NCBI RefSeq assembly: GCF_010548375.1
Contig: NZ_JAAGLY010000024.1
Span: 58,619-122,618, forward strand
DNA from: Streptomyces sp. SID13726
GTDB taxonomy: Bacteria > Actinomycetota > Actinomycetes > Streptomycetales > Streptomycetaceae
DNA: 64,000 bases
Reading direction: 5' to 3'
Part shown: positions 56,841 through 64,000 of the stretch, piece after piece
Numbering within the stretch: position 1 is the first letter of the stretch
Layout of the letters: each line of letters opens with the position of its first letter
The notes under the pieces: model-generated
Seen by the model: the letters and a program-made list of their open reading frames with translations, nothing else
What the model was told of the DNA's origin: nothing
Databases searched by the model: none
Program-made: the position numbers and the translations under genes

Positions 56841-59800
56841 TCAGTCGAACCAGCGGTCCCGGGCCAGTTCCCGGGTGCGGGACGGGTCCTCCAGGAGAGC
56901 CGCCACCTCGAAGCGGCGCGGCCACTGGCCCGCCGCCCAGGCGAGGCCGGCGGCCACGCCCTCCAGGGTGGCGGCGTGCAGGACACCGTCGTTGGTCAGG
57001 CGCCAGTCGATCTCCACGCCGTCGACGACGAGTTCGTCGTGCTCGACGTACGAGGACGGGGTGCGGGGGCCGAGCAGGACCCGTACCGAGTCGGGTACGT
57101 CGTGCTCGGTGCCCTCCGAGTCCACGGACCCGGTGACGGACTCGCTGAGCCGGCGGACCTGGAAGAGTTCGGCCAACTCGGCGGCCCGCGCGGGGCGTAC
57201 CGGCAGCAGGGGGACGCCCTCGGTGAAGGGCAGCAGGTCGGGCGAGTCGACGACGACCGCGTCGGCCGCGTCCACCACCTCGACCCGGCCGTCGGTCACC
57301 GCGCGCAACTCGTCGGGCAGGGTGACCTGTTCGGGGTCCAGGTCGGCCAACGCGCCGTAGAGCGCGTGCAGTTGGGCTCCGGTGACCGGACGGTCGGGGT
57401 CGGCGAGGCGGTCCAGGAGTTCCGCCGCGCCGCCGGGCTCGTCGAGCAGCGCGGCGACCGAGGTGCGCACCCCGAGCGCCCGCAGCACCTGCTCGTCGTC
57501 GAACCCGGTCGCGTCGGCCTCGTCGTACAGACCGCGCAGCAGCGGGTCGCCGCCCGCGGCCAGCAGTCCGGCGGGGCGGCGGCCGTCGAGCACCGGGTTC
57601 CCGCGCAACCACCAGGCGGTGTACGGCCGTACGACCTCGTGGGTGCCGTCCGGCAGCAGGATGCGGACCTGCTGGGTCAGGGCGTCCCGCAGGGGCGGCT
57701 GCGCCAGCAGGGCCAGGGCCTGCGGCCACTTGTCCTCGTCGACCAGGTCGAGATCGCGTACGGCGATCAGCTCGGTGGCGACCGGCGGTACCGGGGTGTC
57801 CGGGAAGCGGTCGAGGATGTCCTCGCACCACACGTCGACGGCGTCCAGCAGCCCGGCGTCGTCGGGCTCGGCGAAGTCGCCCTCGCGGGGCTCCAGTTCG
57901 TCCGGGTCGAGGACCACGTCGGTGGCGCGGACCAGGGCGAAGCCGGCGAGCACCCCGCAGGCGGCGAGGGGCTGTTCGCCCCACTTCTCGGCCAGTTCGG
58001 CGTCCACGAAGGCGAGTTCGTCCTCGCGCATGACCCGGGCGAACGCGCTGCCGGGCAGGACGAGTTCACCGGCGGGGACCAGCTCCCCCTCCTCGTCGGG
58101 CAGGGCGAGCGCGCCCAGCCAGGGTTCGTCGCCGGGCTCCAGGCCCGCGTCCCGGACGAGCGCGAGGACGGTGTCGGCCAGCTCCTCGGCGTCCGGGGTG
58201 TCCTCCTCCCAGTCCAGCCCGCCGTCGTCGTCCATGGAGGCGGCGACGGCGGCCCGCACCTGGGGCGTGGTGAGCACCGCGCGCGGAGTCGCGGGCAGGG
58301 CGCCGAGCTTCTCCAGGAGCGGGTGGGCGGCGTCCGGGTGGGCGACCTTGAGGCCGAGCCGGGCGAGGGTCTCGGGGTCGATGAGAGACCCCTCCGACCT
58401 GGGCAGCAGCACCTGCCGGGGCCCGATGGTGGTCCGCCCGTCGGCGAGCGGCACGGGAAGTCCGGAGAGCCGGTCGGGGTCGACGCCCGCGAGGCTGTCG
58501 TAGAGCCGCTGCCACCACTGCGGTTCCTTCTCCAGGCCCGCGAGCCGGTCCACGGCATCGGTCAGCGGGACCCGCGCGACGCCCAACGTCCGCAGTTCCG
58601 CCCGGCGTTCGAGACCGGCGGGCAGCAGGGTGGGCAGCACCTCGGCGAGCACCCGCACGGTGTCGGCGCCGGCTCCCTCGACGACCTCGGCCTCGCGGGG
58701 GCGCAGCGCCTCGGGGAGGTCGTCGGTCGGGTCGAGTGCGGGCGGGAGAAAGGCGGTGCGCGGGAGGCGGTCCAGGATCGCCCCGCGCAGGGCGCCGTCC
58801 AGTTCGCCCTTGCCCAGCGGGCCCGGTACGAGGGGGATGATGCCCTCGGTCACCGGCCGCCAGGCGGCGAGGAGTTCGGCGTAGGCGTCCGCGGCGCGCT
58901 GCACGAGGAAGTCGGTGAGCGGTCCGGGTGCCGCGTGCCTGCGGGTGGTGTCCAGCGGGAAGGACGCGATGAGCAGCGCGGGCACGCCCAGGGCCTCGTC
59001 GCTGGGGGTCGGGGCGTGCACGACGGGGCTGGTGCGGGGGTGCGCCGGGCTGCCGTCGGCGTCGGCGGGCACGGCCCAGGTCAGCGACCAGTGCGGGCGC
59101 AGCCGCTCCTCGACGGGCCGGTCGGCGAGGAGTTCGGGGGTGAGCGGTCCGTGCGCGGACGCGGTGCGCCACCGGGTCGTACCGTCGCGCGAGTCCTCCA
59201 CGACGGTGAGACGGCCCTCGGTGCGGCGGGTGATGGTGCGGACGGTGTCGGTCTCGACGACGACCTCTTCGAGCCCGGGGAGGGCGAGCAGCAGGGCGTC
59301 GTCGACGGCGGCCAGCAGGCGTTCGGCGAGGTCGGTGGCGGCGGGGTCGCGCAGCGGGAGGATGACGACGGTGTCGTAGGGCTCGGGGGCGGTGCCCTCG
59401 GCGGCGAACGGGAGCCGCAGCAGGGGCACATGGCCGTCGCGCCGCCGGACCTCGTCACCGAGGCCGGGGCTGTGCCGGGCGGTCTCGGCAGCGTGGTCGC
59501 GGGCCTCGGCGAGCGACCAGCGCACGCCTCCGTGCCGGCCGACGACCGCGGGTTCGTCGGTGACGGCGAGGACGGCGGCGAAGCCGACGCCGAAGCGGCC
59601 GACGGAGGTGACCGGGAGGGCGGGGGCGTCGGCGGGGCTGACGGAACCGGCTGTGCCGGAGAGGCCCGCCGCACCGGTCTGGGGCTCGCGCTTGGCCGAG
59701 GCGCGGAGGGTGGAGAGGGACTCGACGCCGGTCGCGTCGAGCGGGGCGCCGGTGTTCGCGGCGAACAGCACGCCCTCGCGCAGGGTGAGCCGGAGCCGGC

Positions 59801-60017
59801 CCGGGACGCCCGCGCGGGCCGCCGCGTCGGCGGCGTTCTGCGCGAGCTCGACGACGAGTCGGTCCCGGTACCCGCCGAGGACGAGGTCCTCCTCGGCGTT
59901 GGCGTCCTCCCGGAAACGGGCCGGACTGGTGGCCCAGGCGTCCAGCACACCTCGCCTGAGCCGGGCGGTCCCGAACGGGTCGGCACCCTCGGCGGCGGGC
60001 CGCACGAACTTGCTCAC
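56841..60017 (-). CDS. Sacsin/HSP90-like ATP-binding large protein
   Basis: A 1058-aa protein with an N-terminal GHKL/sacsin-type ATPase domain: RLVVELAQNAADAAARAGV (conserved Glu-x-x-Gln-Asn), GAPLDATGVESLSTLRAS and SVGRFGVGFAAVLAVTD. The remaining ~800 residues have no recognised domain. GTG at 60017 is chosen because GAGGAG is seven bases upstream. Homologues are widespread in actinobacteria, annotated as sacsin N-terminal ATP-binding-like proteins; chaperone or defence-linked roles have been proposed for sacsin-like proteins in general but none is shown here. It lies upstream of the type VII toxin operon on the same strand. Confidence 0.85.
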   Translation of the reverse strand: MSKFVRPAAEGADPFGTARLRRGVLDAWATSPARFREDANAEEDLVLGGYRDRLVVELAQNAADAAARAGVPGRLRLTLREGVLFAANTGAPLDATGVESLSTLRASAKREPQTGAAGLSGTAGSVSPADAPALPVTSVGRFGVGFAAVLAVTDEPAVVGRHGGVRWSLAEARDHAAETARHSPGLGDEVRRRDGHVPLLRLPFAAEGTAPEPYDTVVILPLRDPAATDLAERLLAAVDDALLLALPGLEEVVVETDTVRTITRRTEGRLTVVEDSRDGTTRWRTASAHGPLTPELLADRPVEERLRPHWSLTWAVPADADGSPAHPRTSPVVHAPTPSDEALGVPALLIASFPLDTTRRHAAPGPLTDFLVQRAADAYAELLAAWRPVTEGIIPLVPGPLGKGELDGALRGAILDRLPRTAFLPPALDPTDDLPEALRPREAEVVEGAGADTVRVLAEVLPTLLPAGLERRAELRTLGVARVPLTDAVDRLAGLEKEPQWWQRLYDSLAGVDPDRLSGLPVPLADGRTTIGPRQVLLPRSEGSLIDPETLARLGLKVAHPDAAHPLLEKLGALPATPRAVLTTPQVRAAVAASMDDDGGLDWEEDTPDAEELADTVLALVRDAGLEPGDEPWLGALALPDEEGELVPAGELVLPGSAFARVMREDELAFVDAELAEKWGEQPLAACGVLAGFALVRATDVVLDPDELEPREGDFAEPDDAGLLDAVDVWCEDILDRFPDTPVPPVATELIAVRDLDLVDEDKWPQALALLAQPPLRDALTQQVRILLPDGTHEVVRPYTAWWLRGNPVLDGRRPAGLLAAGGDPLLRGLYDEADATGFDDEQVLRALGVRTSVAALLDEPGGAAELLDRLADPDRPVTGAQLHALYGALADLDPEQVTLPDELRAVTDGRVEVVDAADAVVVDSPDLLPFTEGVPLLPVRPARAAELAELFQVRRLSESVTGSVDSEGTEHDVPDSVRVLLGPRTPSSYVEHDELVVDGVEIDWRLTNDGVLHAATLEGVAAGLAWAAGQWPRRFEVAALLEDPSRTRELARDRWFD

Positions 60018-60103
60018 GTTGACTCTCCTCATCGGCGTGAGCACGAAGGTACCGCGCGCGAGCTGGGCCGTGACCCGGGGTCGGTTCGCGGTGCCCGCAG
60101 CGG

Positions 60104-60141
60104 CCGACGGGCGGCGGGGCCTGGGCCTCGCCGCCCGTCGG
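60104..60141. terminator. Hairpin terminator after the trypsin-fold gene
   Basis: A 13-bp perfect stem CCGACGGGCGGCG / CGCCGCCCGTCGG lies between the stop of the trypsin-fold/FG-GAP gene and the start of the sacsin-like gene. Confidence 0.8.
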
Positions 60142-60159
60142 GACGGTTGTCGCCCGGGG

Positions 60160-62337
60160 TTACCTGGCCGCGCGGCCGAAGGTGTCGCCCGCTGCCGGGA
60201 GGCCTCCCGTACCCGGCTGGTACGTGGTCACCGCGGCCACCGTGCCGCCCGCCGTCACGTTGGACAGCGGCAGGGCGTACAGGGTGCCGTACGTGGACGG
60301 ACCGTAGGGCAGGCCGACGTACAGGGCGGTGCCGGTGTAGTGCATGCTCACGCCGAGCCGCTGGTTCGCGGCGGGGGTGCCGGGGATGCCGTCGCCGTCG
60401 CCCACCTCCAGCCAGCGGTCGTTGGCCCCGGGGGTGCCGAGCAGCGAGAAGGTGCTGATGGCGCCCGCGCTCGCCGCGGTGCCGACGGCCTCGTCGGGGC
60501 TGCCGACGGCCAGCTTCAGGGTGGCAGTGGTGCTCACCGCGCGCGGTGCGGTGTTCACCGCGGCCAGGGTCTGGCCGAAGTGGTCGCCTGCCTCGGACGT
60601 GCCGACCACGTCGTCCTCGCCCGTGCCCGACTGGTAGGCGTTGAGCTGGGAGTAGGTGCCGGTCGCGGTGATCCGGAAGGTCAGCACATTGCCCGTCTCG
60701 GCCTTGGAGACGCCGTCGACGGTCAGTGCCTCACCCGGCGACCCGACCGCGAGGATCGACTCGGTCGCCGCCGCGGCCCCGGAGGGACGGTAGGGGACGA
60801 GCGCCACCGCGGTGCCGAACCCGTCGCCGGCCTCCGCGCCGCCGCTCACCGTGTCCAGGTCCTGGTCGAGGCCGAACAGCGGGGTGGGGCGGTTCTCGGA
60901 GTTCAGCGTGTTCGGGTCGAACACGGCGAGGTTCCCGGCGCCGGCGTCCGTTCCGATGGTCTCGTCGGGGGCGCTGATGACGATGTGGTTCGCGTCGGCC
61001 GCGACGGCGCCGCCGAAGCCGTCGCCCGCCTCGATGGACCCCGGGACGTCGAGGCTGTCCTGGTGGATGGAGGCGTTCGTGGTGCCGTGGACGTAGACGG
61101 CCATGCCGGCGTCGGCGGACGTGTCGAGATCCTCGCCGGGGCTGCCGATCACCAGGAACGGCTCACCGGAGTTGGTGACCGCGGCCGCGAGGGCGGCGCC
61201 CATCCGGTCTCCGGTCTCGGCGCTGGACGCGCCCAGCGAGCCGTTGCCCGCGCCCTGCTGGTAGTTGGTGTCCTTCACGGTGCCGGTGCCCAGGCCTCCG
61301 GTCGCTCCGTGCAGGAGGTCGACCATGCCGGCGTCGGTGGCGGTGCCGAGGGCCTCGCCGGGGGTGCCGACGGCCAGGTCGGTGCAGCCGTCCTCGTCGT
61401 AGTCGACGGTGGCGAGGGTCTCACCGAAGCCGTCGCCGGCCTCCGAGCTGCCGTTGACCCAGTCCAGGTCCTGGGTGATCTCGGCGGTGCCCTTGCCGCC
61501 GCCGTACACGACGCGGACCAGGCCCGCGCCGCTGTCGCCGCCCACGGTGGCCGTGGGGTCGGCGACGGCGATGTCCTGGACGCCGTCGCAGTTGAAGTCG
61601 GTGACGGGCGCCGGGCCGGTGGTGGCGGACACCCAGGAGGCGAGGTCGTCGGAACGGGCGGCGATCGCCCCCGTGCGGGTCTCCGTCTCGCCCAGGCAGC
61701 CGCCCTGCCAGGAGCGGCTGCCGACGCCGACCAGTTCGGTGGTGCCGTTCGTCTCGCGCAGCAGCGGGCCGCCGGTGTCGCCCTGGCACAGGGCGCCGTC
61801 CTGGCCGGTGAGGGTGAGGGCGTCGGCGCCGACGGCGCCCACGGCGAAGGTGGTGGTGTGCGCGGTGGCGGTCAGCCAGTCGGTGGCGGTACGGCCGTAG
61901 CCCACCGCGCGCAGGGAGTCGCCCGCGACGGGGGCCGTGGCGGCCACGGCCACGGGGGTGACACCGGTGACCGGGCGGGCGAGCCGGGCCAGGACCAGGT
62001 CACGGCCGGTGCGCGGGACCAGCTGCACCACGGCGCTGGTCTTGCCCGCGACGGTCGCGGTGGCCTTCAGGGCGGGCTTGCCCGCGGCGACGGTGGGCAC
62101 CTCGGGGTCGGCGGCGAAGCAGCTCGCCGCGGTGACGATCCAGTCGGAGGCGACGAGGGCGCCGCTGCACGCGCGGGCCGTGTCGTCGGCACCGAGGGAC
62201 ACCTTGGCGGTGAAGGCGTAGGAGCCGGTGGAGACCGGGTCGCCGGCGACGGCGTGCGCCGGGACGGCGGTCAGGGCTCCGGCGGTGGCGACGGCCCCCA
62301 CCAGGGCCGCGCCCGCGGAAGAACGCAGAGAGGTCAC
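60160..62337 (-). CDS. Secreted trypsin-fold / FG-GAP repeat protein with altered catalytic residues
   Basis: A 725-aa exported protein: signal peptide (AGAALVGAVATAGALTAVPAHA), a chymotrypsin-fold domain (about 35-255) and six to seven FG-GAP repeats (DFNCDGVQDIAVADP, DEDGCTDLAVGTPGEALG, VIGSPGED, VISAPDE, AVGSPGEA, AVGSPDEA) likely forming a calcium-binding propeller. In the protease domain the catalytic His motif reads IVTAASCFA instead of TAAHC and the Ser motif reads CQGDTGGPLL instead of GDSGGP, so two of the three catalytic residues are replaced; DLVLARL keeps the Asp. It is probably a binding protein rather than a protease. GTG at 62337 begins the signal peptide. Confidence 0.88.
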   Translation of the reverse strand: MTSLRSSAGAALVGAVATAGALTAVPAHAVAGDPVSTGSYAFTAKVSLGADDTARACSGALVASDWIVTAASCFAADPEVPTVAAGKPALKATATVAGKTSAVVQLVPRTGRDLVLARLARPVTGVTPVAVAATAPVAGDSLRAVGYGRTATDWLTATAHTTTFAVGAVGADALTLTGQDGALCQGDTGGPLLRETNGTTELVGVGSRSWQGGCLGETETRTGAIAARSDDLASWVSATTGPAPVTDFNCDGVQDIAVADPTATVGGDSGAGLVRVVYGGGKGTAEITQDLDWVNGSSEAGDGFGETLATVDYDEDGCTDLAVGTPGEALGTATDAGMVDLLHGATGGLGTGTVKDTNYQQGAGNGSLGASSAETGDRMGAALAAAVTNSGEPFLVIGSPGEDLDTSADAGMAVYVHGTTNASIHQDSLDVPGSIEAGDGFGGAVAADANHIVISAPDETIGTDAGAGNLAVFDPNTLNSENRPTPLFGLDQDLDTVSGGAEAGDGFGTAVALVPYRPSGAAAATESILAVGSPGEALTVDGVSKAETGNVLTFRITATGTYSQLNAYQSGTGEDDVVGTSEAGDHFGQTLAAVNTAPRAVSTTATLKLAVGSPDEAVGTAASAGAISTFSLLGTPGANDRWLEVGDGDGIPGTPAANQRLGVSMHYTGTALYVGLPYGPSTYGTLYALPLSNVTAGGTVAAVTTYQPGTGGLPAAGDTFGRAAR

Positions 62338-62371
62338 GTTTCTCGATTCCTTGATGCTGGGTGCGGCCGGT

Positions 62372-62881
62372 TCAGCCGGTGACACGGATCTCGACGAGCA
62401 CGGAGCGGGCGCCGCCCACGGTGCCCTCGCCGACGCTCTCGAAGCCGCCCTCGGCGACGGCGACGGTGGTCGTGGCGCCGTTCGCGGTGAGGTCGGCGCT
62501 GATCGGGTGGTCGCCGGTCTCCAGCGCGAAGACCCGGGGCAGTTCGAGCGTCAGCCACCCGGAGGCGGCGGTGGCCTTGAAGCAGTAGTCGCCCTTACGG
62601 CCGACGGTGCTGTCCGCCACGGTGTAGACCCTGATCTGGTCGGCGGTGCCGTCGCAGGTGGCGAGCAGGATGTGGCCGTCACCCTTCTTGAGCTGAATTC
62701 CTTCCGAGGTGAGAATGCCCGCCGCGCCGGGATAGGAGAACTGCTCCACCGCGCTGGGCGGAGTGTCTGCCGCGGCGGCGGAGGAATCGTCGGCGACGGC
62801 CATGGGAATAGCTATCGCCGCTCCCACGAGAGCGGCGATTCCAGAAAAGAAAAGACCACGAGCACGAGCACGGAAAGACAC
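62372..62881 (-). CDS. Small secreted protein, unknown function
   Basis: A 169-aa exported protein with a signal peptide (FFSGIAALVGAAIAIPMAVA) and a mature beta-rich domain with two cysteines (LLATCDGTADQIR, GDYCFKATAASG) and a C-terminal strand region ending LVEIRVTG. AAGGAGG precedes the GTG start. It is followed 34 bases later by the trypsin-fold gene on the same strand and is probably co-transcribed with it. No family was recognised. Confidence 0.75.
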   Translation of the reverse strand: MSFRARARGLFFSGIAALVGAAIAIPMAVADDSSAAAADTPPSAVEQFSYPGAAGILTSEGIQLKKGDGHILLATCDGTADQIRVYTVADSTVGRKGDYCFKATAASGWLTLELPRVFALETGDHPISADLTANGATTTVAVAEGGFESVGEGTVGGARSVLVEIRVTG

Positions 62882-62992
62882 CGCACCCTCCTTTCGGGTG
62901 CGGCATTTCCATGCCGAAAGCCGCTCCCCCCAAGCGTTTCCCCATCAAAGAACCTGCACAAGATAACCCCGAGTTCACCCACCGTCAACCCA

Positions 62993-63011
62993 CTTTGATT
63001 CATGATCAAAG
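62993..63011. promoter_or_regulatory. AT-rich palindrome CTTTGAT-TCATG-ATCAAAG
   Basis: A perfect 7-bp inverted repeat in the unusually AT-rich divergent gap between the small secreted protein and the ALF-repeat gene. An extra ATCAAAG occurs about 50 bases to the left. It is placed to control both genes. Confidence 0.5.
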
Positions 63012-63111
63012 TACCCAGAAAGGTACATAAGGGAATAATAAAGCGAAGGAAAAGCGCATGTATAGTGACGGCCATTCTTGGCAAGGAAAACAATCAGATA
63101 CCGGGGGCTCG

Positions 63112-64000
63112 ATGACTCGAAGAACGCCACGCGCGATACAGAGAACGGCACTGGGCCTGCTGCCGCTGGCTCTTGCCGCCGGCCTGCTGGGCGCCGCGCC
63201 CGCGGCCGCGGTGTCCGCCGACGCCTCGGAGGTGACCGCCGCCGACCGCGGGCAGGTCGTCGACTACTGGCGTGAGGGCGGACCCGGCGTCAAGGCGGCC
63301 GCCGAGGCGGCCCTGACCGGCACCGACGCCGACGTGGAGACGTTCCTGGCGGCCGCCGACGAACTCACCGGCCAGGACGAGCGGGTGACGGCCGCCCAGG
63401 TCGCGAGCGTCGGCGGGCCGGAGCTGCTGGCCGCGGCCCGCGCCGCGCTCGCGGGAACCCGCGCCCAGCTGCACGACTTCCTGGACGACGGCTGGGAAGA
63501 CCCGATGCAGCAGGACAACCGGGTCCGGGTCGCCCAGATCGTCGACACCGCCGGGCCCAACGTCCGGGAGGCCGGTCAGGCCGCGCTGAACGGCAGCCCG
63601 GAGGACGTACGGAACTTCCTCGCCGAAGTCCAGTACACCCAGCAGGAGCAGGACGAGCGGGTCCAGCTCGCCCAGATCATCAGCGTGGGCGGCACCAACG
63701 TAAGAGCCGCCGGACGCCTGGCGATCAGCGGCAGCGCGGCCGACATCAAGGAGTTCCTCCAGGTCGGCCAGTTCGTCGCCCGCGCCAAGGACCAGGAGCA
63801 CGACACCGTCGCCCAGCTCGCCGCACAGGCGAAGGAGGCGGGACGGCAGGCCGCCGCCCAGACCGCGGCCGCCAAGACCGAGTCCGCCAAGGCGGTGCAG
63901 GCCTCCCAGCTCGCCAAGGCGGCCGCGCTGGAGGCGGCAGCCGAGGCCGAGGCCGCCAAGGACGACACCGACAAGGCCGCGCTGGCCGCCAAGCGGGCCA
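63112..64000 (+). CDS. Secreted ALF-repeat protein, cut by the window end
   Basis: At least 296 residues, open to the last base. A signal peptide (ALGLLPLALAAGLLGAAPAAA) is followed by four to five Ala-Leu-Phe (ALF) repeats of ~45 residues, each with the pattern AAEAALTGTDADVETFLAA, ARAALAGTRAQLHDFLDDG, GQAALNGSPEDVRNFLAE, GRLAISGSAADIKEFLQVG. Then comes an Ala/Glu/Lys-rich helical, probably coiled-coil segment (KTESAKAVQASQLAKAAALE). Such proteins are large, secreted Streptomyces surface proteins, often with polymorphic C-termini. Its C-terminus lies outside the window. Confidence 0.85.
   Translation, partial: MTRRTPRAIQRTALGLLPLALAAGLLGAAPAAAVSADASEVTAADRGQVVDYWREGGPGVKAAAEAALTGTDADVETFLAAADELTGQDERVTAAQVASVGGPELLAAARAALAGTRAQLHDFLDDGWEDPMQQDNRVRVAQIVDTAGPNVREAGQAALNGSPEDVRNFLAEVQYTQQEQDERVQLAQIISVGGTNVRAAGRLAISGSAADIKEFLQVGQFVARAKDQEHDTVAQLAAQAKEAGRQAAAQTAAAKTESAKAVQASQLAKAAALEAAAEAEAAKDDTDKAALAAKRA

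Overview
The window is GC-rich, with strong G/C bias at third codon positions, abundant GTG starts, frequent 4-bp ATGA/GTGA gene overlaps, TetR/MarR/GntR/ECF regulators, a secreted cellulase with a CebR-type operator and an ALF-repeat surface protein. All of this points to a Streptomyces chromosome. No rRNA, tRNA, CRISPR array, prophage or complete insertion sequence was seen. Gene density is high and most intergenic gaps are under 200 bases.

Layout. 0.1-10.1 kb: one tightly coupled minus-strand operon (DinB-like TIGR03084 protein, AtuA/DUF1446 protein, acyl-CoA carboxylase beta and alpha, acyl-CoA dehydrogenase, acyl-CoA ligase, enoyl-CoA hydratase, TetR regulator). Its content resembles the acyclic-terpene (atu) or leucine/isovalerate (liu) acyl-CoA pathways; there is no HMG-CoA lyase, which favours the atu-like reading. 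10.3-12.6 kb: YtrA-type GntR regulator with an ABC-2 transporter. 12.8-14.9 kb: MmpS-like and Pro/Thr-rich membrane-anchored proteins and a SAM methyltransferase. 14.9-20.6 kb: two paralogous ABC exporters, each directly preceded by a very short, basic, proline-rich peptide gene. The two peptides share an N-terminal pattern and the two modules share an upstream DNA element, which makes this the most novel-looking locus. An EamA transporter lies between the modules and a 49-aa ORF upstream.

20.7-32.5 kb: Rpn-like nuclease, secreted endonuclease/phosphatase-fold protein, GNAT, metallophosphoesterase, neocarzinostatin-like secreted protein, FAD/Fe-S oxidoreductase, serC, TetR, a coiled-coil membrane protein with a probable homopolymer frameshift, and a GH5-CBM2 cellulase. 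32.6-45 kb: DrrAB-type ABC transporter with divergent TetR and a clear inverted-repeat operator, secreted propeller-like protein, SGNH hydrolase, quinone oxidoreductase, a decayed aminoglycoside adenylyltransferase, Uma2 nuclease, DoxX plus ECF41 sigma factor, amidase, aldo/keto reductase; two striking tandem repeats (26 bp x4, 13 bp x8) flank the sigma gene.

45-64 kb: ThpR, GNAT, MarR-MFS pair, RHH protein, AzgA-like purine permease, DUF2530, P-type ATPase, two tandem secreted paralogues, a type VII-secreted toxin operon (WXG protein, toxin, probable immunity protein), a large sacsin/HSP90-like ATPase, a trypsin-fold/FG-GAP protein whose catalytic His and Ser are replaced, a small secreted protein, and an ALF-repeat protein cut by the window edge.

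Recurrent themes are leaderless-looking promoters (a TAnnnT box 6-7 bases before the start codon), a dispersed ~30-bp hairpin element in four intergenic sites, and two terminators that are exact reverse complements of each other.
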